Source: Lethocerus indicus (Eukaryota; Arthropoda; Insecta; Hemiptera; Belostomatidae). Taken from it: a DNA stretch of 64,000 bases. A program made the position numbers and the translations under genes. Positions 1 through 12,978 of the stretch are shown here, in pieces. How positions within the stretch are numbered: position 1 is the first letter of the stretch; every line of letters starts with the position of its first letter. Below the pieces are notes generated by a model. It was not told where the DNA came from. It ran no database searches and was given only the letters and a program-made list of their open reading frames with translations. The stretch lies in assembly GCA_019843655.1 (NCBI GenBank), contig JACDQD010000104.1:8060001-8124000 (forward strand), written 5' to 3'.

Positions 1-2800
1 CTAAATTTCTGTCTGCGATATTCATTTTTAAACTTGACAACTTTCATAGAATTTGAACCAATAATATCCCGTCACATTTCGTAATAAATAAATAATCGAT
101 ACCCACCGGTTGTGAATAAACGAAGGATAATTTATGAATTTGATAGTAGTTATGACATCGATCGGTTTGTAGAATGCAAATATGAAAACGAGACGAACGA
201 TGGAACAAAGAGTATGGTATCTGTTGAGAATCACCTACCAAGACTTTGGGAAGAGATTTTTAATGGAGTTTATTACTCGTAACGGACATATATAATAACG
301 CGGCTGAAATATAGTTGAAGTAGGGATCATCGCGGGTTGTGTCGGGAGGTGGGGGAGTCGTCCGGGAGGAAGGGGGAAAAAAACGCGATTAAACCGCGGA
401 AATTGGAGTCCCGGAGCAACGAGACGGGGGTAAAGAGATGCCCGAGAGAGGCACTGGAGGCGGCGGTAGGTCGGGGGCGGAGGGGCGGTAGAGGGTCGGG
501 GGCGGGGCGGGGCGGTGGCCGCACTAAGCCTCGGTTAATGAAGCTTCCCGGGGCCGAAATCCTTGGAAACAGATGAGGGTAGTTGAAACCCTCCTCCTAA
601 CCCCGCCCCCGCCCCGCCCTCGGCGTCCCCTTGTCTTATTCAAATTGCTTCCTCCCTCCACGGTGATATTTCATGCTCCAAATCATCGTTTATATTGTCT
701 AATGACCCCCGCCCCCGCCCCCGCCCCTATCACGACCGGGCCACCCCACTCTCCGGCCTACCCTACCAGCCCCTCTGTATTTATCTAAAATACACTATTA
801 CTTACACTATCACTATTTCAGGCCGTTTAATATATATAAATTATATACGCGCCAGTATCGTATTAAAATTGTACTGGCGATGGCCCACAGTCGAAATGGC
901 AGATTGAACATTCAGAGGAAATTGAACTCCCAGAATCAGCTAAAATTCTTGGACACGTGCAAAATCACTTTTCAAATAATAGAATAATAGTTAAATCAAA
1001 TTTTCTATATTTTATGTTACCCATAGTCCGTAAACTAACATTACATTTGTGACATGTATAAACCAGGTATTTTCCATATGTGAGAGTCATTACCTACTCA
1101 TCTGTTACGTATTCCATTTCGATGTACCCACTGTCTCCAGTCTACCCATTAGGTTACAGGTAAGATATTTCGGCGGAAAGAAAGGATATTTCGCTTTTGC
1201 TATATTGAAAAAAACTCTGTCAAAATTGTCATAAAGCTGAACGCGGTGTCGGTGTCGGCGGTCCGATTACAAGCTGAGAGCCCGGGACAGCTAAATAAAT
1301 CCGCTAATGCTCAAAGTGTCTCTCCACTAATCTCGACCGGCTCTCTTAAAACCGAGCTATCCAGCTCAAATCCCTTTACTGAACTTCAATTGGCTCCGGC
1401 CCAAACCTTTCCCGGACATTAATTCATTTCTTCGGCCATCAACGGCGATATAAGTGGACAAGTAAGCATCTGCCACCTGACTGACCACCGACCAAGCCCC
1501 ACTGACATTCTTTCTATTTCAGTAGATTCGAACCTACTTCATTATTTTAACGAAGCCGTTTAATTTTATTGAAGTGTCGTTGAAATGTAATCAGCCCATT
1601 ATGAAGCGGAATAAACTGGTTCAGGAACCAGTCGCCAGGCATTCTTGAGAGTAAAACTGGCCAGAAGAAATTTATTAAACATTATAAAAATAATATAGAA
1701 TCTTTCACGATGAATACTAAAAGAAAATTTGAAGGGACAGCAACTGAAAATAGTATTCGGCCGGACGATATTTTCGATTAAATCAAAACACAAATCACAA
1801 TTGTAATTTACAATAACGGTCAAGCATACTCGAAATGTACGCGACTACTAAATATCAAGTAATGAATATAATACAAGGCAAGACGTCAGATAATAATTAA
1901 ATTCATATTTTATAGGTAAAATTTCAACATCAAAAATTGAACGTCCAGGTAAAATGACTTATGTATTTCGTTCATTATAAGTTCTACACACTCTCTCATA
2001 TCTCTCATAAAATTAAATAAGCCATTTTATACAAGTCAAAATTGGGCGATTTACAATTAAAATAGGCCAAAAATGAAAACAGCCGACAAAAAAATGTAAT
2101 ATAGATTGATGATTTCAAGTGAATTTTTTCCAAAGTTGGTGAGTGACTTTGTCGGACTAGTAGAAATTTTGAAACAATACTGGTAACGAGGTTGGCTGGA
2201 AAGAATATCTAAATTGAAAATGCGAAATCGCGAGATATCTTTATAGGCCCGATTAAAATCAGGAACAAACGACGGATCCTGTGCAATTGGCCGGCGTTAT
2301 CTATTCAATCGGGAATATAATCAAACTGGGGCCTAATGAGCGTACCTCCTAAAAGGGTGGGTGGGGGCGAATTTGATTGGCAAATAGTTGGGCCGGAAAT
2401 GAAACACAAATTAATTACCGTTGTCCGACCGAAACCACCCCAACACGCCCGCCCCGCCCCGCCCCCGCCCCGCCGTCCACTGACAAACCGGACGCATATG
2501 GGGAGGATTCGATTTGGGGCTTTAAATGGAAACAGAGCGGCTCCCGGTTAATGATTGGATGAAATAGAACGCCGAAATTGTGGAATCCGACGCTGCAGTC
2601 TCGTTGCATAATTGCACCGGACCGGAAACAATCAATTCTTTTATACGCCGCTCCACGGTTTACTGGTTTCGGATTTTCGCCAATCTCAGTAGCCTGTATG
2701 GGGTCAAAGGCAGACACGTCAGAATACCGGCCGACTTTATTTCCTCTTTATTTATTTTATATTCGACAATTAACTGGCTTACGTTGAGGCCGCGTAATGT
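1..2800. other. Gene-free intergenic DNA with GC-box clusters
   Basis: No coding exon is seen. The DNA alternates between AT-rich stretches and GC-rich islets with repeated CGGTTAATG-type and TAATTA-like homeodomain-style sites. Open frames here are short, overlap on both strands and follow the GC-rich tracts. Confidence 0.6.
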
Positions 2801-2949
2801 TGTGAGAAAACCCTCGGTTGGCAGGGGTTCAAACCCTCTGCTGTTCCGGGATTTGTTCCGGGTGTTCGGAAACCACCCGAACCGGCTCCATTGGAAGAGT
2901 TTCCGACATTTCCTTCTGGGAACACCCTCCAGGCTGTTGGACTCCGCTT

Positions 2950-2985
2950 CCGACGTTTAGTAACTGTTACCGGTTCCACCATCAG
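2950..2985 (-). repeat. CTGATGG...AAACGTCGG element
   Basis: This is the third copy, on minus: CTGATGGTGGAACCGGTAAC, then AGTTACTAAACGTCGG. It is closest to 37275-37310 in the middle portion. Confidence 0.45.
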
Positions 2986-2989
2986 GGTC

Positions 2990-5900
2990 CGACTCGAGTT
3001 CCATTCCCGTCATACTACTACCCCTCCTTTCATCGAATCAAACCAGAAGATACTGCCATCTATAACACTGATTAGAAGTTGATTGTACAACAAAATATTT
3101 ACCGAGCTTCTTTAAGTTTGGAACAAATGCTGGCATATTTACTCTAGTCAACTGGTGATAAACTAGGGTTGGTCCTGGCATTGACATATGACATTCTATT
3201 TCTAGATTCTCCCGGACAATTCTATTCTATAATATTCTAAACTCGACACGAAACAGGTACGTTCGGCGTACAAACCAAGATTAATCGCTTAATAATAATA
3301 CACGTTTTCTTTCCAACAATCGTGGTCAACGCTCAATGTTAACGGGCGGCGGTCGGATAATCGAATTCAACAGGTTTAATGGGGCCGTCGTAGCGGGGAT
3401 TACCGGTTGAAGATCAATAACTCAATGAGTATTATATTAGGTATATGAGCCGTGAAATGTAATGTAAGAGAGGAGCCAGCTCTGCCACCCCCCCTCACTC
3501 TCTCCCTCATTCCCTCCCTCTCTCTCTCTCTCTCTCTCTCGCTCTCTCTCTTTACGCTGGCCCTAACAACCTCATAAAGATTCTATGGGCGGGTCGTGAA
3601 ATAGTGCATCCGTAGAGGGGGGTGGCCCGAAAGTACCCCACTCAAACAGATTATGGTCCTGGGGGGGTGGAGGGAAAGGGAAGTTGTCTTTTTACTGCTT
3701 AATTTTTTTTACATCCCACCGGTGGGCCTCCCCCACCTGTGTTTCCGACACACAAAGAAAATGGCGAACAGTGTTCCAACCGCTGTAGCGTGTTATAAGA
3801 TACTGGCTTACTTTCAGTGTTATTGGCAGAACTGTATAATAACAACACATCACGATCCGCGTTCAAGAAATTAATAATTATTTAAATATTATTTTAAGAG
3901 GTTTCATTTGTCACTGTACAGAATACAGATTCCCGATATAATTAATTCAGTGTTGAATTTTGTTTCTCGCAAAATCGTTTTAAGCACGGATTTTTTCAAT
4001 TCCTATCTTCACTGCGTTGGGGAATAAAACTTACATCAAATATTTATTACTTATTAGAAAAATTACAGCTTATTGCATCGCCAATTATTATCGATACCCG
4101 ATTCGCGATTATTCTTAATTTTCAGCCTATTTAATGCTGAAAACCTGATAAATGATTAATAAATAGCACTTTGGCAAACGGGATCCGGCTCTTGGGGCAT
4201 CCTGTTTGTACTCTCGCTCATTTCACTTGTGGATTCACTTATTTACTTGAAAATAACATACATTGATTTTCGCACGCGAATGCGATCATAAATTTCGTTT
4301 GTGTGGCCATGTAAGCGCTATGATCTTATCGTGCCGGGTGTAATGTACTATAGTTATTTTACGCGATTTTTCCGAACTCGTTCAGTGACCTATTAGTACT
4401 AAAACAAAGCGGAACGGAACGGCCAATCCTCGGATCGTTGAGGAGAGAGAGAGACTAAAAGATAAAGAAAAAAAAGGGAATAAAAGTGAGGGGCCGAAGG
4501 GAATAAAGCTCGCCCAGTCATTTATGTAAGTTTATTCAAGCCGGTGGAGAGAGCACTATAAAAGCGCGGAGAATTCCTACATAACAGGAACAGGAACAGG
4601 GTTTGTGTATTGCGGCATTGGGCCGTAAATGTTGGCACCCAACCACCCCCTCCAGGCCATCTCTTTCTGTTCCGGATAACTGTATCATAAACTGGGCCCC
4701 CCCAACAATAAACCCCAACCTCGAGTGGCCGAATTTTCCCGTCCGAATTTATAGCGTGTAACACCGCATGAGTGCGGTACCCCGCTGTAATTGAGATAGA
4801 AATTTACCGTGGAAAATAGTTGTTTTACCGTCACTAAACGTTATAATCATCGCGCCTAGAACGAATATCCATAATAACTATTGTAGTTTTGATTACCTGT
4901 TGTTCGGCCTGTAGGGCCTAAATCTAGACGAGAATTTATTAATAAAAATTTGAGTTTCAGCTCCTCGACTCCCGAAACTCCTCGTTATTCCTGTATCGGA
5001 AATTAATTTCGGTCGCACCCCACTTAAGCCCTGTACAGGCTAAATATTGTTGTTGTAGTGGTCCAAATAGGAGCCAGAGGCGGAATAGCCCGAACGAATT
5101 TTGACGAAAAAGATTTGCTCGAAGAGCTCTCTGTTTAGAAGAAATTTTATGAAAAACCTTCATTCGGCAATTATGCTATGAGTTAGTGACAGATTAAGGA
5201 CGGGCTTGTACCGGCAAAAGCATAAGCACGACTTTTTACCGCGCACAATATTACCGGTAGTCATCAAATATAAATAACAATACTTCCGCGTAATAATTTT
5301 AAAAAATGCATTCTTGTAACTGTACTACCTCTTTTTTACACTAGCCCATTAATTTAAAAATCAATTATCGAAATGAAATGTTTATCGGGGTTAAGCCCCG
5401 TGGGTGGAGTGGCAATATAAGTAAAAGCAATCAGGCTAATTGTAACAAGACCGCAGTTAGGGGTGGGTGGGGGGTGGGCCCTAAAACAGGCCACTGTCGA
5501 GTATATATCGCGCGGGGGCCTCCTCTCTTCCAGTCTAAGACGCACTTAACCCTCCAAATCCCTTCCCAATCCTTTGTGTGAGCGCAAATTTTCTTAAACG
5601 GATCAAATGACTCGCGGGTAAAGCCGGCCAGACTTAGGGCTAAGCCCCAGTGACGTCTACCAGCCCCCCAAGTCTTTAGGCCCTCGCCCTGCACCGCCAC
5701 CTCGCCCTTCACCCCCGCCCCCTGCCCACCGCACCACCCCCTAATTTATTTAAAATAACAGCCGCCCCACTCACTCTTTCTCTCTCTCCGTCTAACCCTC
5801 CTCCTCCCTCCCTCCCTCCGTCTTTCTCTCCGGTCCGCAAAGTTTATTCGGCTTTAATTTTCGCGACCCCCCCCACCCTCTTATTTCATAATGGGGGCGG

Positions 5901-6573
5901 CGGTTTCCGGTCGATGCGATAATTGATGACCCAGATTTCTTTTTTCCGGGCGCGATTTTTCCGACGATGAAATTCCCCCCCAATGTCTTCAGGTAGACTA
6001 TGACGGATCGGAGTATACCGTGAGATGTCCAAATGGGGTTGATCTCGCGCCCTGAGAATTAGTCTCCCCCCTCCCCTACTCGAGGCTTCTTTACTGGGAG
6101 GAAACATTAAACATAATTATGTGTACGCCCCCATCGTACTCCCCGGCCATCCTCCCACACCCTTTTCCTCAACACCATTTGTATGTAAAGCCGGCCTCGG
6201 CTCCCTCTTCACCCCCCGCCCCCAACTCCACGGCCCCCTTTCAAATTCCCAATTTCTCTCTCTTCCTCCTCTGGGCGGAGAGAGACCGTCCGCCTCCGTC
6301 TCTAATACCCCATAATTCCTCGCAGAAATAACAGGGCATCATTTCTCCCCGAGTCGAGGGGGTTGAAGGGGGTGGGCGGGGGCGGCCCCACCCTCTCTAC
6401 CGCGGTGACCGGCAGTCGGGGGGAGGGTAACGGGGAATTTATAGGGCGGCGAGAAGATGTTTTTGCTACTTGAACTCGTGGAGGGGCGAGAGAGAGGGGG
6501 GGAGGCGCTTCCAGAATCTTTCATATAAATCACTCTTTTTGTTTAGGAGGTTCCCGGAGGAACCGTGGCTGTT
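2990..6573. other. Gene-free intergenic DNA
   Basis: A mixture of AT-rich sequence and C/T-rich tracts (3480-3560, 5690-5830). Several short GGGCTAAGCC-like palindromic words are present around 5385-5650. No exon with splice sites is convincing. Confidence 0.55.
3517..3552 (+). repeat. CT microsatellite
   Basis: CT dinucleotides interrupted once by G, in a C/T-rich stretch from 3480. Confidence 0.97.
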
Positions 6574-6595
6574 GGGGCGGGGGCGGGGGCGGGAG
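6574..6595 (+). other. Quadruplex-type G tract with GC boxes
   Basis: GGGGCGGGGGCGGGGGCGGG: four G-runs with one-base loops and overlapping Sp/KLF GC boxes. Similar tracts occur at 471-516 (plus) and, as C-runs, at 601-622, 702-725 and 2443-2475. Confidence 0.7.
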
Positions 6596-6711
6596 GGTGA
6601 AGGGGAGGACTTCGGTCTGGCGCAGTAGTCCTCCCCCACCATCACCACACTGGTGAGCCCGGCAATAGAACCACTCCTCTTTCTCCCTCCTTCCCCCTAT
6701 CTTACCCATCA

Positions 6712-6734
6712 CTCTCTCTCTCTCTCTCTCTCTC
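6712..6734 (+). repeat. CT microsatellite
   Basis: About eleven CT dinucleotides. Confidence 0.97.
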
Positions 6735-6775
6735 GCTTTTTTTGCCCCCCCCTTCCCCGTTCTCTCGAAGACTAA

Positions 6776-6989
6776 ACTTTTACAATTCGGCGCGACCTCC
6801 TACGCTAGCCGTAATTTATGAGAGGTGCCGTACCTAGGCCGGGGGTGGTCTCTCTCTCTCTCTCTCTCTCTGAGCCAGGGTAGTGGGTAGAGGGTAAGAG
6901 GGTAGAGGGTAGATGTTAGGTAGGTGGGGCCACCGCCGGGAGTTATGAATCGGGGGACGAGGCCGTGAATTTGTTGCCCAACTTGGCGG
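6776..6989 (+). repeat. Duplicated non-coding module, copy A
   Basis: TTTTACAATTCGG and CGTAATTTATG occur about 20 bp apart, then after a CT-repeat a block GTTATGAAT..ACGAGGC..AATTTGTTGCC.AACT at 6942-6985. The same landmarks in the same order recur at 7667-7817. A CT microsatellite (6849-6871) lies within this copy and lengthens it. Confidence 0.7.
6849..6871 (+). repeat. CT microsatellite
   Basis: About eleven CT dinucleotides, inside duplicated module copy A. Confidence 0.97.
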
Positions 6990-7666
6990 TTTCCTTATTT
7001 GAGTTGGGCCGCGGTTGGGAATCGGCCTCCCTCCAGCACCCGACTGTTTTCCCTACTTTTTTTAAGTTTTTTAAAACTCGATGATAATTCTTTTTCCGAC
7101 CTCTACCCAAAAATACATAATTAATAGAAAGTAGAATAAAAATTAATCCAGTTAGATATACTTTTTATCGCTAAGTACTAATAGACAGAAATGGACACGA
7201 TATTCGGAGAGAATTGGATTTTAACCCTACTATCCTAGCACCCAATGACCGGGTAATTTTTCGTTTAGTACATTCTATGTTCTGAATGGAATTTGGGAAA
7301 GTTTCACTCTCAATACCATTGTACCACGTACACTGTACAATTCTACGAATATATACCTTATTTATATCGGTTTAATGAGCAATTTCCACATTAAAATTAT
7401 ATTTATTCCTCGGTTTACAATAACAAAATTCGGGAAAGCGAGAGGAAAGTTCAACAAACATCCTCGTGTAGAAGATATAGTAATAAATGCGATGGCATTC
7501 GTTGGTGTATTCATCCTTCACATAGAAAAGTGTTCAAAAGCGAAGATAAGAAATAAATTATAACTCGATAAATAGTTATAATATCTATAAGATTTTGATA
7601 TAATAATAAATTACCAATAAAAATCATCCCTCCAGCTATTCTCGCCGGTGTTCCGGCTATAAAATG

Positions 7667-7817
7667 AAGTTTTACAATTCGGAGAGAAGAAGCCGTAAGG
7701 AGCGGTAATTTATGTCGCGAAAAGAGTCGTCTTCGGAATTTCGAGTGAACCCCCTGAGCGCCAGCCGGGCCCCGGTTATGAATGACGATGAGGCGCAAAT
7801 TTGTTGCCGAACTCGCG
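7667..7817 (+). repeat. Duplicated non-coding module, copy B
   Basis: This is the second copy: TTTTACAATTCGG at 7670-7682, GGTAATTTATG at 7704-7714, and GTTATGAAT..TGAGGC..AATTTGTTGCC.AACT at 7775-7813. The motifs are kept but the DNA between them is not, a pattern more typical of regulatory elements than of transposons. Confidence 0.7.
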
Positions 7818-10165
7818 GAGACGACACGTCGGGCACCGAGTCCTTTTTCCTATTTTTTTTTTTTACTCTTTTCGCACGAACTTTTATTTTCTGTAAGGAA
7901 CTTACTGGGCCGCCAAGTGAACTCCGAGAGGAAGCAGGAGAGACTCCCGACCCCCAACCCCCGCCACCACCATTCCTTCGGGTTTCACTTCGTCATTCCG
8001 TCGGCGTTCCGATTCCTCACCAACGGGATGCGGTACATGATCCCGCGTTCCCCGATGCAGTCTGGAATCGTTCCCGGATTTACCGCCCCCGCCCACCTCC
8101 GGTAACTCTGATTTATGGATTGTCGCCCGCCCTGAATCCGTTAGCCGAGCAATGAGAGCCCACTCATTTTCCGACTATTTTCCCGCATATGACACCGGCA
8201 TTTCAAATATTATCCCCTTCTCCTCAATTTACCCGACAATACGCGCAATAATCGCAGACGGGATGCGATTTTCTGGTCGAAATGAGGACAATCGTGTAGG
8301 AAAAAAACAAATCATTTTATCCCGCTTTTATGAACAACGAAATAAATATTTCACGATAACCAAAAGTTTCATAAAATAGATTTTCAAACACACTAAACTG
8401 TTGCCAGCATGATAGTCATAAATGTACATTATTATATTTGTTTCAGAAATAAGGTTGTACTGCGTTACGATTCAGTTTAAGGCGACATGAATTTCATTTC
8501 TTTAAAAACCGGCACTGAAACCATTTCATGAAATTTGAATTGATCAAAATAGCGCGTTTTCGACAACGAATAAGGACGATGAAATGGACACAATCATTTC
8601 TTACTTATTGATTACGAGTCGTCCATATTAATTTATACGGTGTAATTTGAGAAATTTACTCAAATTACCGGCGGTATGATACCTATAAGTAGCTGCCTGT
8701 TCCTACGGACAAATTTAATTTTTGTTCGAGCTTTAAAAAACGTTAAATAAATAAAAGCTGTTCAACTGTCCTAATATTTTTTTAACAACGACTGGCCTAA
8801 AATTCGCAACCGGCGGAAAAATATCCCGGACGATTTCCCATTCGAAATAACCCTGGAGTACAACGTCGGGACGGAGGGGAGGAGGGAAAGTCAATTTGCA
8901 AAATAAACACGGTTGAGGGCGGAGGGAGGGTGGCGGGGGCAATTATCCGATTGGCTCTGTCCCCCTGGCAGCTACCCCCCTGTTTTTTTTCAGAAAAATT
9001 GAAATTTTTAATAACGGTTAATCGCGCGAACACAGTTCGAAAGCGAATCTGTAATTAATGCTGAAAGAGTTGTTGGTGGGTGGGGGGGGGGTTTACCGCA
9101 CCCGAGCGGTTATGATTAATGAGGGTGAAGACGAGGAGATGGCGGGGGGGGAATGAGTTTTCGAGCGGAAAACACGATTCGGACGCCTACAGAAAGTATT
9201 ACTTCTTTGGGGGTTGGTTCGGGGGGCGCTAGCGGGAGGGGAATACACGACGTTAGCTCCGTTTTTTCACCCCTACGACAGAAATCGGTACGGAATCATA
9301 AAACGCCCCAATCTTCTAATGCAAACGCTTTTCCGTTCTTCGACTCCAATAAAATTATTATTAATTGCAATTTTCAGAATTCACCTTCAGTCCTGAGAAA
9401 AGACAATTTATCCGGCGTGATATATAAAACGTTTCAAAAACTGAAACTCGGCGCTTACACTTATCGGATTAGCACCTGAATTTCTTCAATCCTATTTGAA
9501 TTCTAAGAGTATTTTTCACGAACTTGATACATGAGTATTTAAGTACTCTAATAATTCTAATTATTTCGTAATAAATTGAAAATATCCGGTATTTTATCCT
9601 GGTACAGTTTGTGTACCAGAATGGTCATACCAGGATCCCAACAGGAAAATATTTCTGGTGGGCATTGATAAGTAGTCGAATAATTTAATTGTAAAGTTAA
9701 GCTACTGTATGTATAAAGCTACTGAGAAAATTCTGTAATGCTAAAGTGGAATTATCGTCCATTAAACGATTGCAATTTTCGACGAGTCCGCTTACACTCG
9801 GTCGTTTAATTAATTCTACGTTATTTTATATTTTCAATTCGGAATTTTGGATAATAGCCATTCGAATAGATAAATTCCCGATAACGGGATTGTTACAGAA
9901 ATTCAGGAGTGCTTGAGTTTTTGACTATTAACGACCCGATGAGACGGAACGGAATAATTTGATTATTATACTTCCGTTTTATAATTTCGGCAAAATACTC
10001 GAAACATTCGATTTTTCTTTCAATTCATTCATTAGGGACGGGAATTTATTGCGGCGAAACATAAAAGACGGATCTGAGGATAAGAAATCCCGAGATCTTA
10101 TCGGTCGTAAAGATGAAAAATTCCGCACCCCCCGCCACCCCCATCAACCCCCAAATAACCCCCTT
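7818..10165. other. Gene-free intergenic DNA
   Basis: The 147-codon open frame covering 7712-8155 runs through duplicated module copy B and C-rich sequence and resembles no family. A third, partial relative of the module may be at 9098-9147 (CGGTTATGATTAATGAGG). Otherwise nothing is recognised. Confidence 0.5.
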
Positions 10166-10180
10166 GGCGCCATCTAGCGG
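10166..10180 (-). promoter_or_regulatory. CTCF-like motif
   Basis: GGCGCCATCTAGCGG matches the complement of the animal CTCF core with a single change, and it matches the fly GCGCCMYCTR form fully. It is the best such site in the window. Confidence 0.5.
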
Positions 10181-10452
10181 GGGCTCCACTATCCCCACTC
10201 CATAAGAGCAAATACAGTATAAAGTAATTTGTTATATCGAAGTATAAAGTGAAAGAGTGAGCGAGGGCCCCGAGACCGAGTGCTTAAGTTGGACAAATTT
10301 GAAGAGGTCTGCGGGGTGAAGTCGGCTTTAGGGCTAAGTCCCTGGACTTTACGGCTTAGCCCTCCCCTCCCCTAGCCCCGGCGCCGACCCCCCCCCTCTC
10401 TCTCCCGCCCCCGCCCCGCTACCCAACACTCTATATATTGATTTGCTGCCGA

Positions 10453-10519
10453 GAAGGAGGAGGTGGAGGAGGAGGAGGAGGCGGAGTAGCAGTAGGAGGA
10501 GGTGGATGAGGAGAGCTGG
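10453..10519 (+). repeat. GGA-rich trinucleotide tract
   Basis: Imperfect GGA/GCA triplets on plus. Confidence 0.9.
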
Positions 10520-11710
10520 GGGTTGGCAGACTCAACGGTACCAGGTTCCGACTTGGCGCCCCTAAACATCTCAACGATAATCTCTTTACTCGGGGCCCAA
10601 CCGCCCCAGAGCCGCCCAAACCGCCCCACCCCTAACCGGCCGAAATTTGCGGGCTACCGACCGAAAAAAGTAGACCCGGAGTCTACTCCCCCCTTTTACT
10701 ACACGGGGAAACCTCCCTTCAGGCGGTTAACGAACCGACCCCGAAGTCATGTCCCGACAGACGATCGTACAGTCCCATTTCCGTTACAATCCGGAAATTG
10801 TAAATAACGAAATTGTGGAATTTTCTATCGCCCCTCCACCGTTCGGTTATACTCCGGACTGGTTTACGCAGTTCAAGAATCGAAAATGCCGCGGAACGCT
10901 CTCAACAATACCCTCCGTGTCCGGGAAATGGAAATTCGGACTAGTTGTAATAATAAATAAAATGATTGCGCAATATCCCCTCTTTATACTTAATACTGGA
11001 CCGTCGCGTCCGTTGTCCGCCATTTTCTGCTTGGTGCGCGCAGGTCGAAAATCTGAACTTACGGCACGCAGAACGTCCAAAAAATAATTTCGGACACCGA
11101 GCGGATACAAAAATCGAAATATCGTAGGTTTCCTGTGTTTCCGTCTCCTCTCGCCGGTTTGGTCTTATGCGAAATCTAGACGACTACTGAGAAATTTTAG
11201 AAGGACACGAACGAATAAAACCGTTTATAAACAATTGAAAGCGCATAAACACGGTTATAAAAGCAAGAAAATTATAAAAAGGCCAAAAATTGTGTTTATA
11301 TACGGTTAAATTATCGTTTTTAAGCTAATATAAATGCGATTTTGGCCCTTCCATAGGTCCATAGTCCATAATATTTCCAATGTGAGATACACTTCTCCTA
11401 TAAACGAAACTTGAAAAATCTTACATATATTTAGGTATTTCAAACATTGTATTTCATACAAATTATATTTCACTTTAATTATTTACATTCTTCATGTATA
11501 TTATCTCTTAAGAATTTAAAATAAATAATTTAAGACATTAATCCTGGTAAAAATGAGTACGGTACTTCGTGATTTAATGTTACATATAAAATATTGTCCA
11601 AATAGGGGCCCTTTTTTAAAAGTATTTTATTATTGAATATTATTAGTGTTTATTATTATTAAATCCAAGTGTTGTGTTTTATTTATATCTGATCTCCACC
11701 CAAGGACTCC
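10520..11710. other. Gene-free intergenic DNA
   Basis: C-rich at first, becoming AT-rich after 11180. It holds the MITE end fragment at 11123. No exon is seen. Confidence 0.5.
11123..11173. mobile_element. Foldback MITE end fragment
   Basis: CGTAGGTTTCCTGTGTTTCC, CTCCTCTCGCCGGTTTGG and TCTTATGCG match the family's outer arm. Nothing of the inner part remains. Confidence 0.55.
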
Positions 11711-12425
11711 AGCGTCGCGGTGCACGTGTACCCAACGAACTTTAGTTAAGTGCATCCCCGCGCCACCCTCAATGGGGCGCCAGCGTCGCGGTGCACGTGT
11801 ACCCAACGAACTTTAGTTAAGTGCATCCCGCGCCACCCTCAATGGGGCGCCAGCGTCGCGGTGCACTTGTACCCAACGAACTTTAGTTAAGTGCATCCCC
11901 GCGCCACCCTCAATGGGGCGCCAGCGTCGCGGTGCACGTGTACCCAACGAACTTTAGTTAAGTGCATCCCCGCGCCACCCTCAATGGGGCGCCAGCGTCG
12001 CGGTGCACGTGTACCCAACGAACTTTAGTTAAGTGCATCCCCGCGCCACCCTCAATGGGGCGCCAGCGTCGCGGTGCACGTGTACCCAACGAACTTTAGT
12101 TAAGTGCATCCCCGCGCCACCCTCAATGGGGCGCCAGCGTCGCGGTGCACGTGTACCCAACGAACTTTAGTTAAGTGCATCCCCGCGCCACCCTCAGCGG
12201 GGCGCCAGCGTCGCGGTGCACGTGTACCCAACGAACTTTAGTTAAGTGCATCCCCGCACCACCCTCAGTGGGGCGCTAGCGTCGCGGTCATCTTGCACCA
12301 AACGAACTTTAGTTAAGTGCATCCCCGCGCCACCCTCAGTGGGGCGCCAGCGTCGCGGTCATCTTGCACCAAACGAACTTTAGTCAAGTTCATCCCCGCG
12401 CCACCCTCAGGGGGGCGCTAGCGGT
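11711..12425 (+). repeat. 71-bp minisatellite, ten units
   Basis: Units start at AGCGTCGCGGT at 11711, 11782, 11852, 11923, 11994, 12065, 12136, 12207, 12278, 12349, and a broken one at 12420. Each holds CCCAACGAACTTTAG or a variant, and a GGGGCGCC/GCGCCACC pair that can fold on itself. Seven units carry the E-box CACGTG; unit 3 has CACTTG, and units 9 and 10 replace it with ATCTTGCACC. The 3' units are the most diverged. Confidence 0.97.
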
Positions 12426-12978
12426 CACGGTAAAAGCGAACATTGCCCGTTTTTACATTTGAAGTTAATTTTTAGTAGTTTCATTACGAATGAAAAGCGC
12501 ATTTATTCGAAATCGGATTCACACTTTTAGAATGGACAATTGAGAAATTAATATATACATTCGTTATTTATTTTTCTCAATTAATTCGTGCCAATATGGC
12601 TGCCATTCATCACGTTTGGACATCTCTTCTTGAAAATTACTATAAGGTTACAGTCTAAAACTACACTTAGCAAAGACTCTTGTGATATGTTTTTTTTGTT
12701 TACGTGAGATTATAATTGTCCTCTAATTAATTGATTTTTATGTTGAACGGAGGACGCCTTGTGTTATGTTGGTTTGTCATTTTATTACTGTATGTAATAT
12801 ACTTCTCGAAACTGCTTCTTCGAGTCTACGGAGAGCTACGGCCGCGTGTAAATTTCCAAGAATTTCCGGGAAGCCAAGCAGGCCGCCGCCTGCCTCTGTC
12901 GGTCATCGGGTCGGTTTTAATGCTAACAAAACCGGTGTAAATCCGCCCCACCGATTTTTGTTTTCCATTTAGGCGGTT

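Noticed and set aside
2815..2845. T-arm-like hairpin GGGGTTCAAACCC
   Set aside because: No cloverleaf could be built around it; TGGCTTACG upstream is a poor A-box.
5385..5660. Recurring GGGCTAAGCC-like words
   Set aside because: Short palindromic words in GC-rich DNA; no consistent spacing or longer shared context.
7712..8155. 147-codon open frame on plus
   Set aside because: It overlaps the duplicated regulatory-like module, whose conservation does not follow codon positions.
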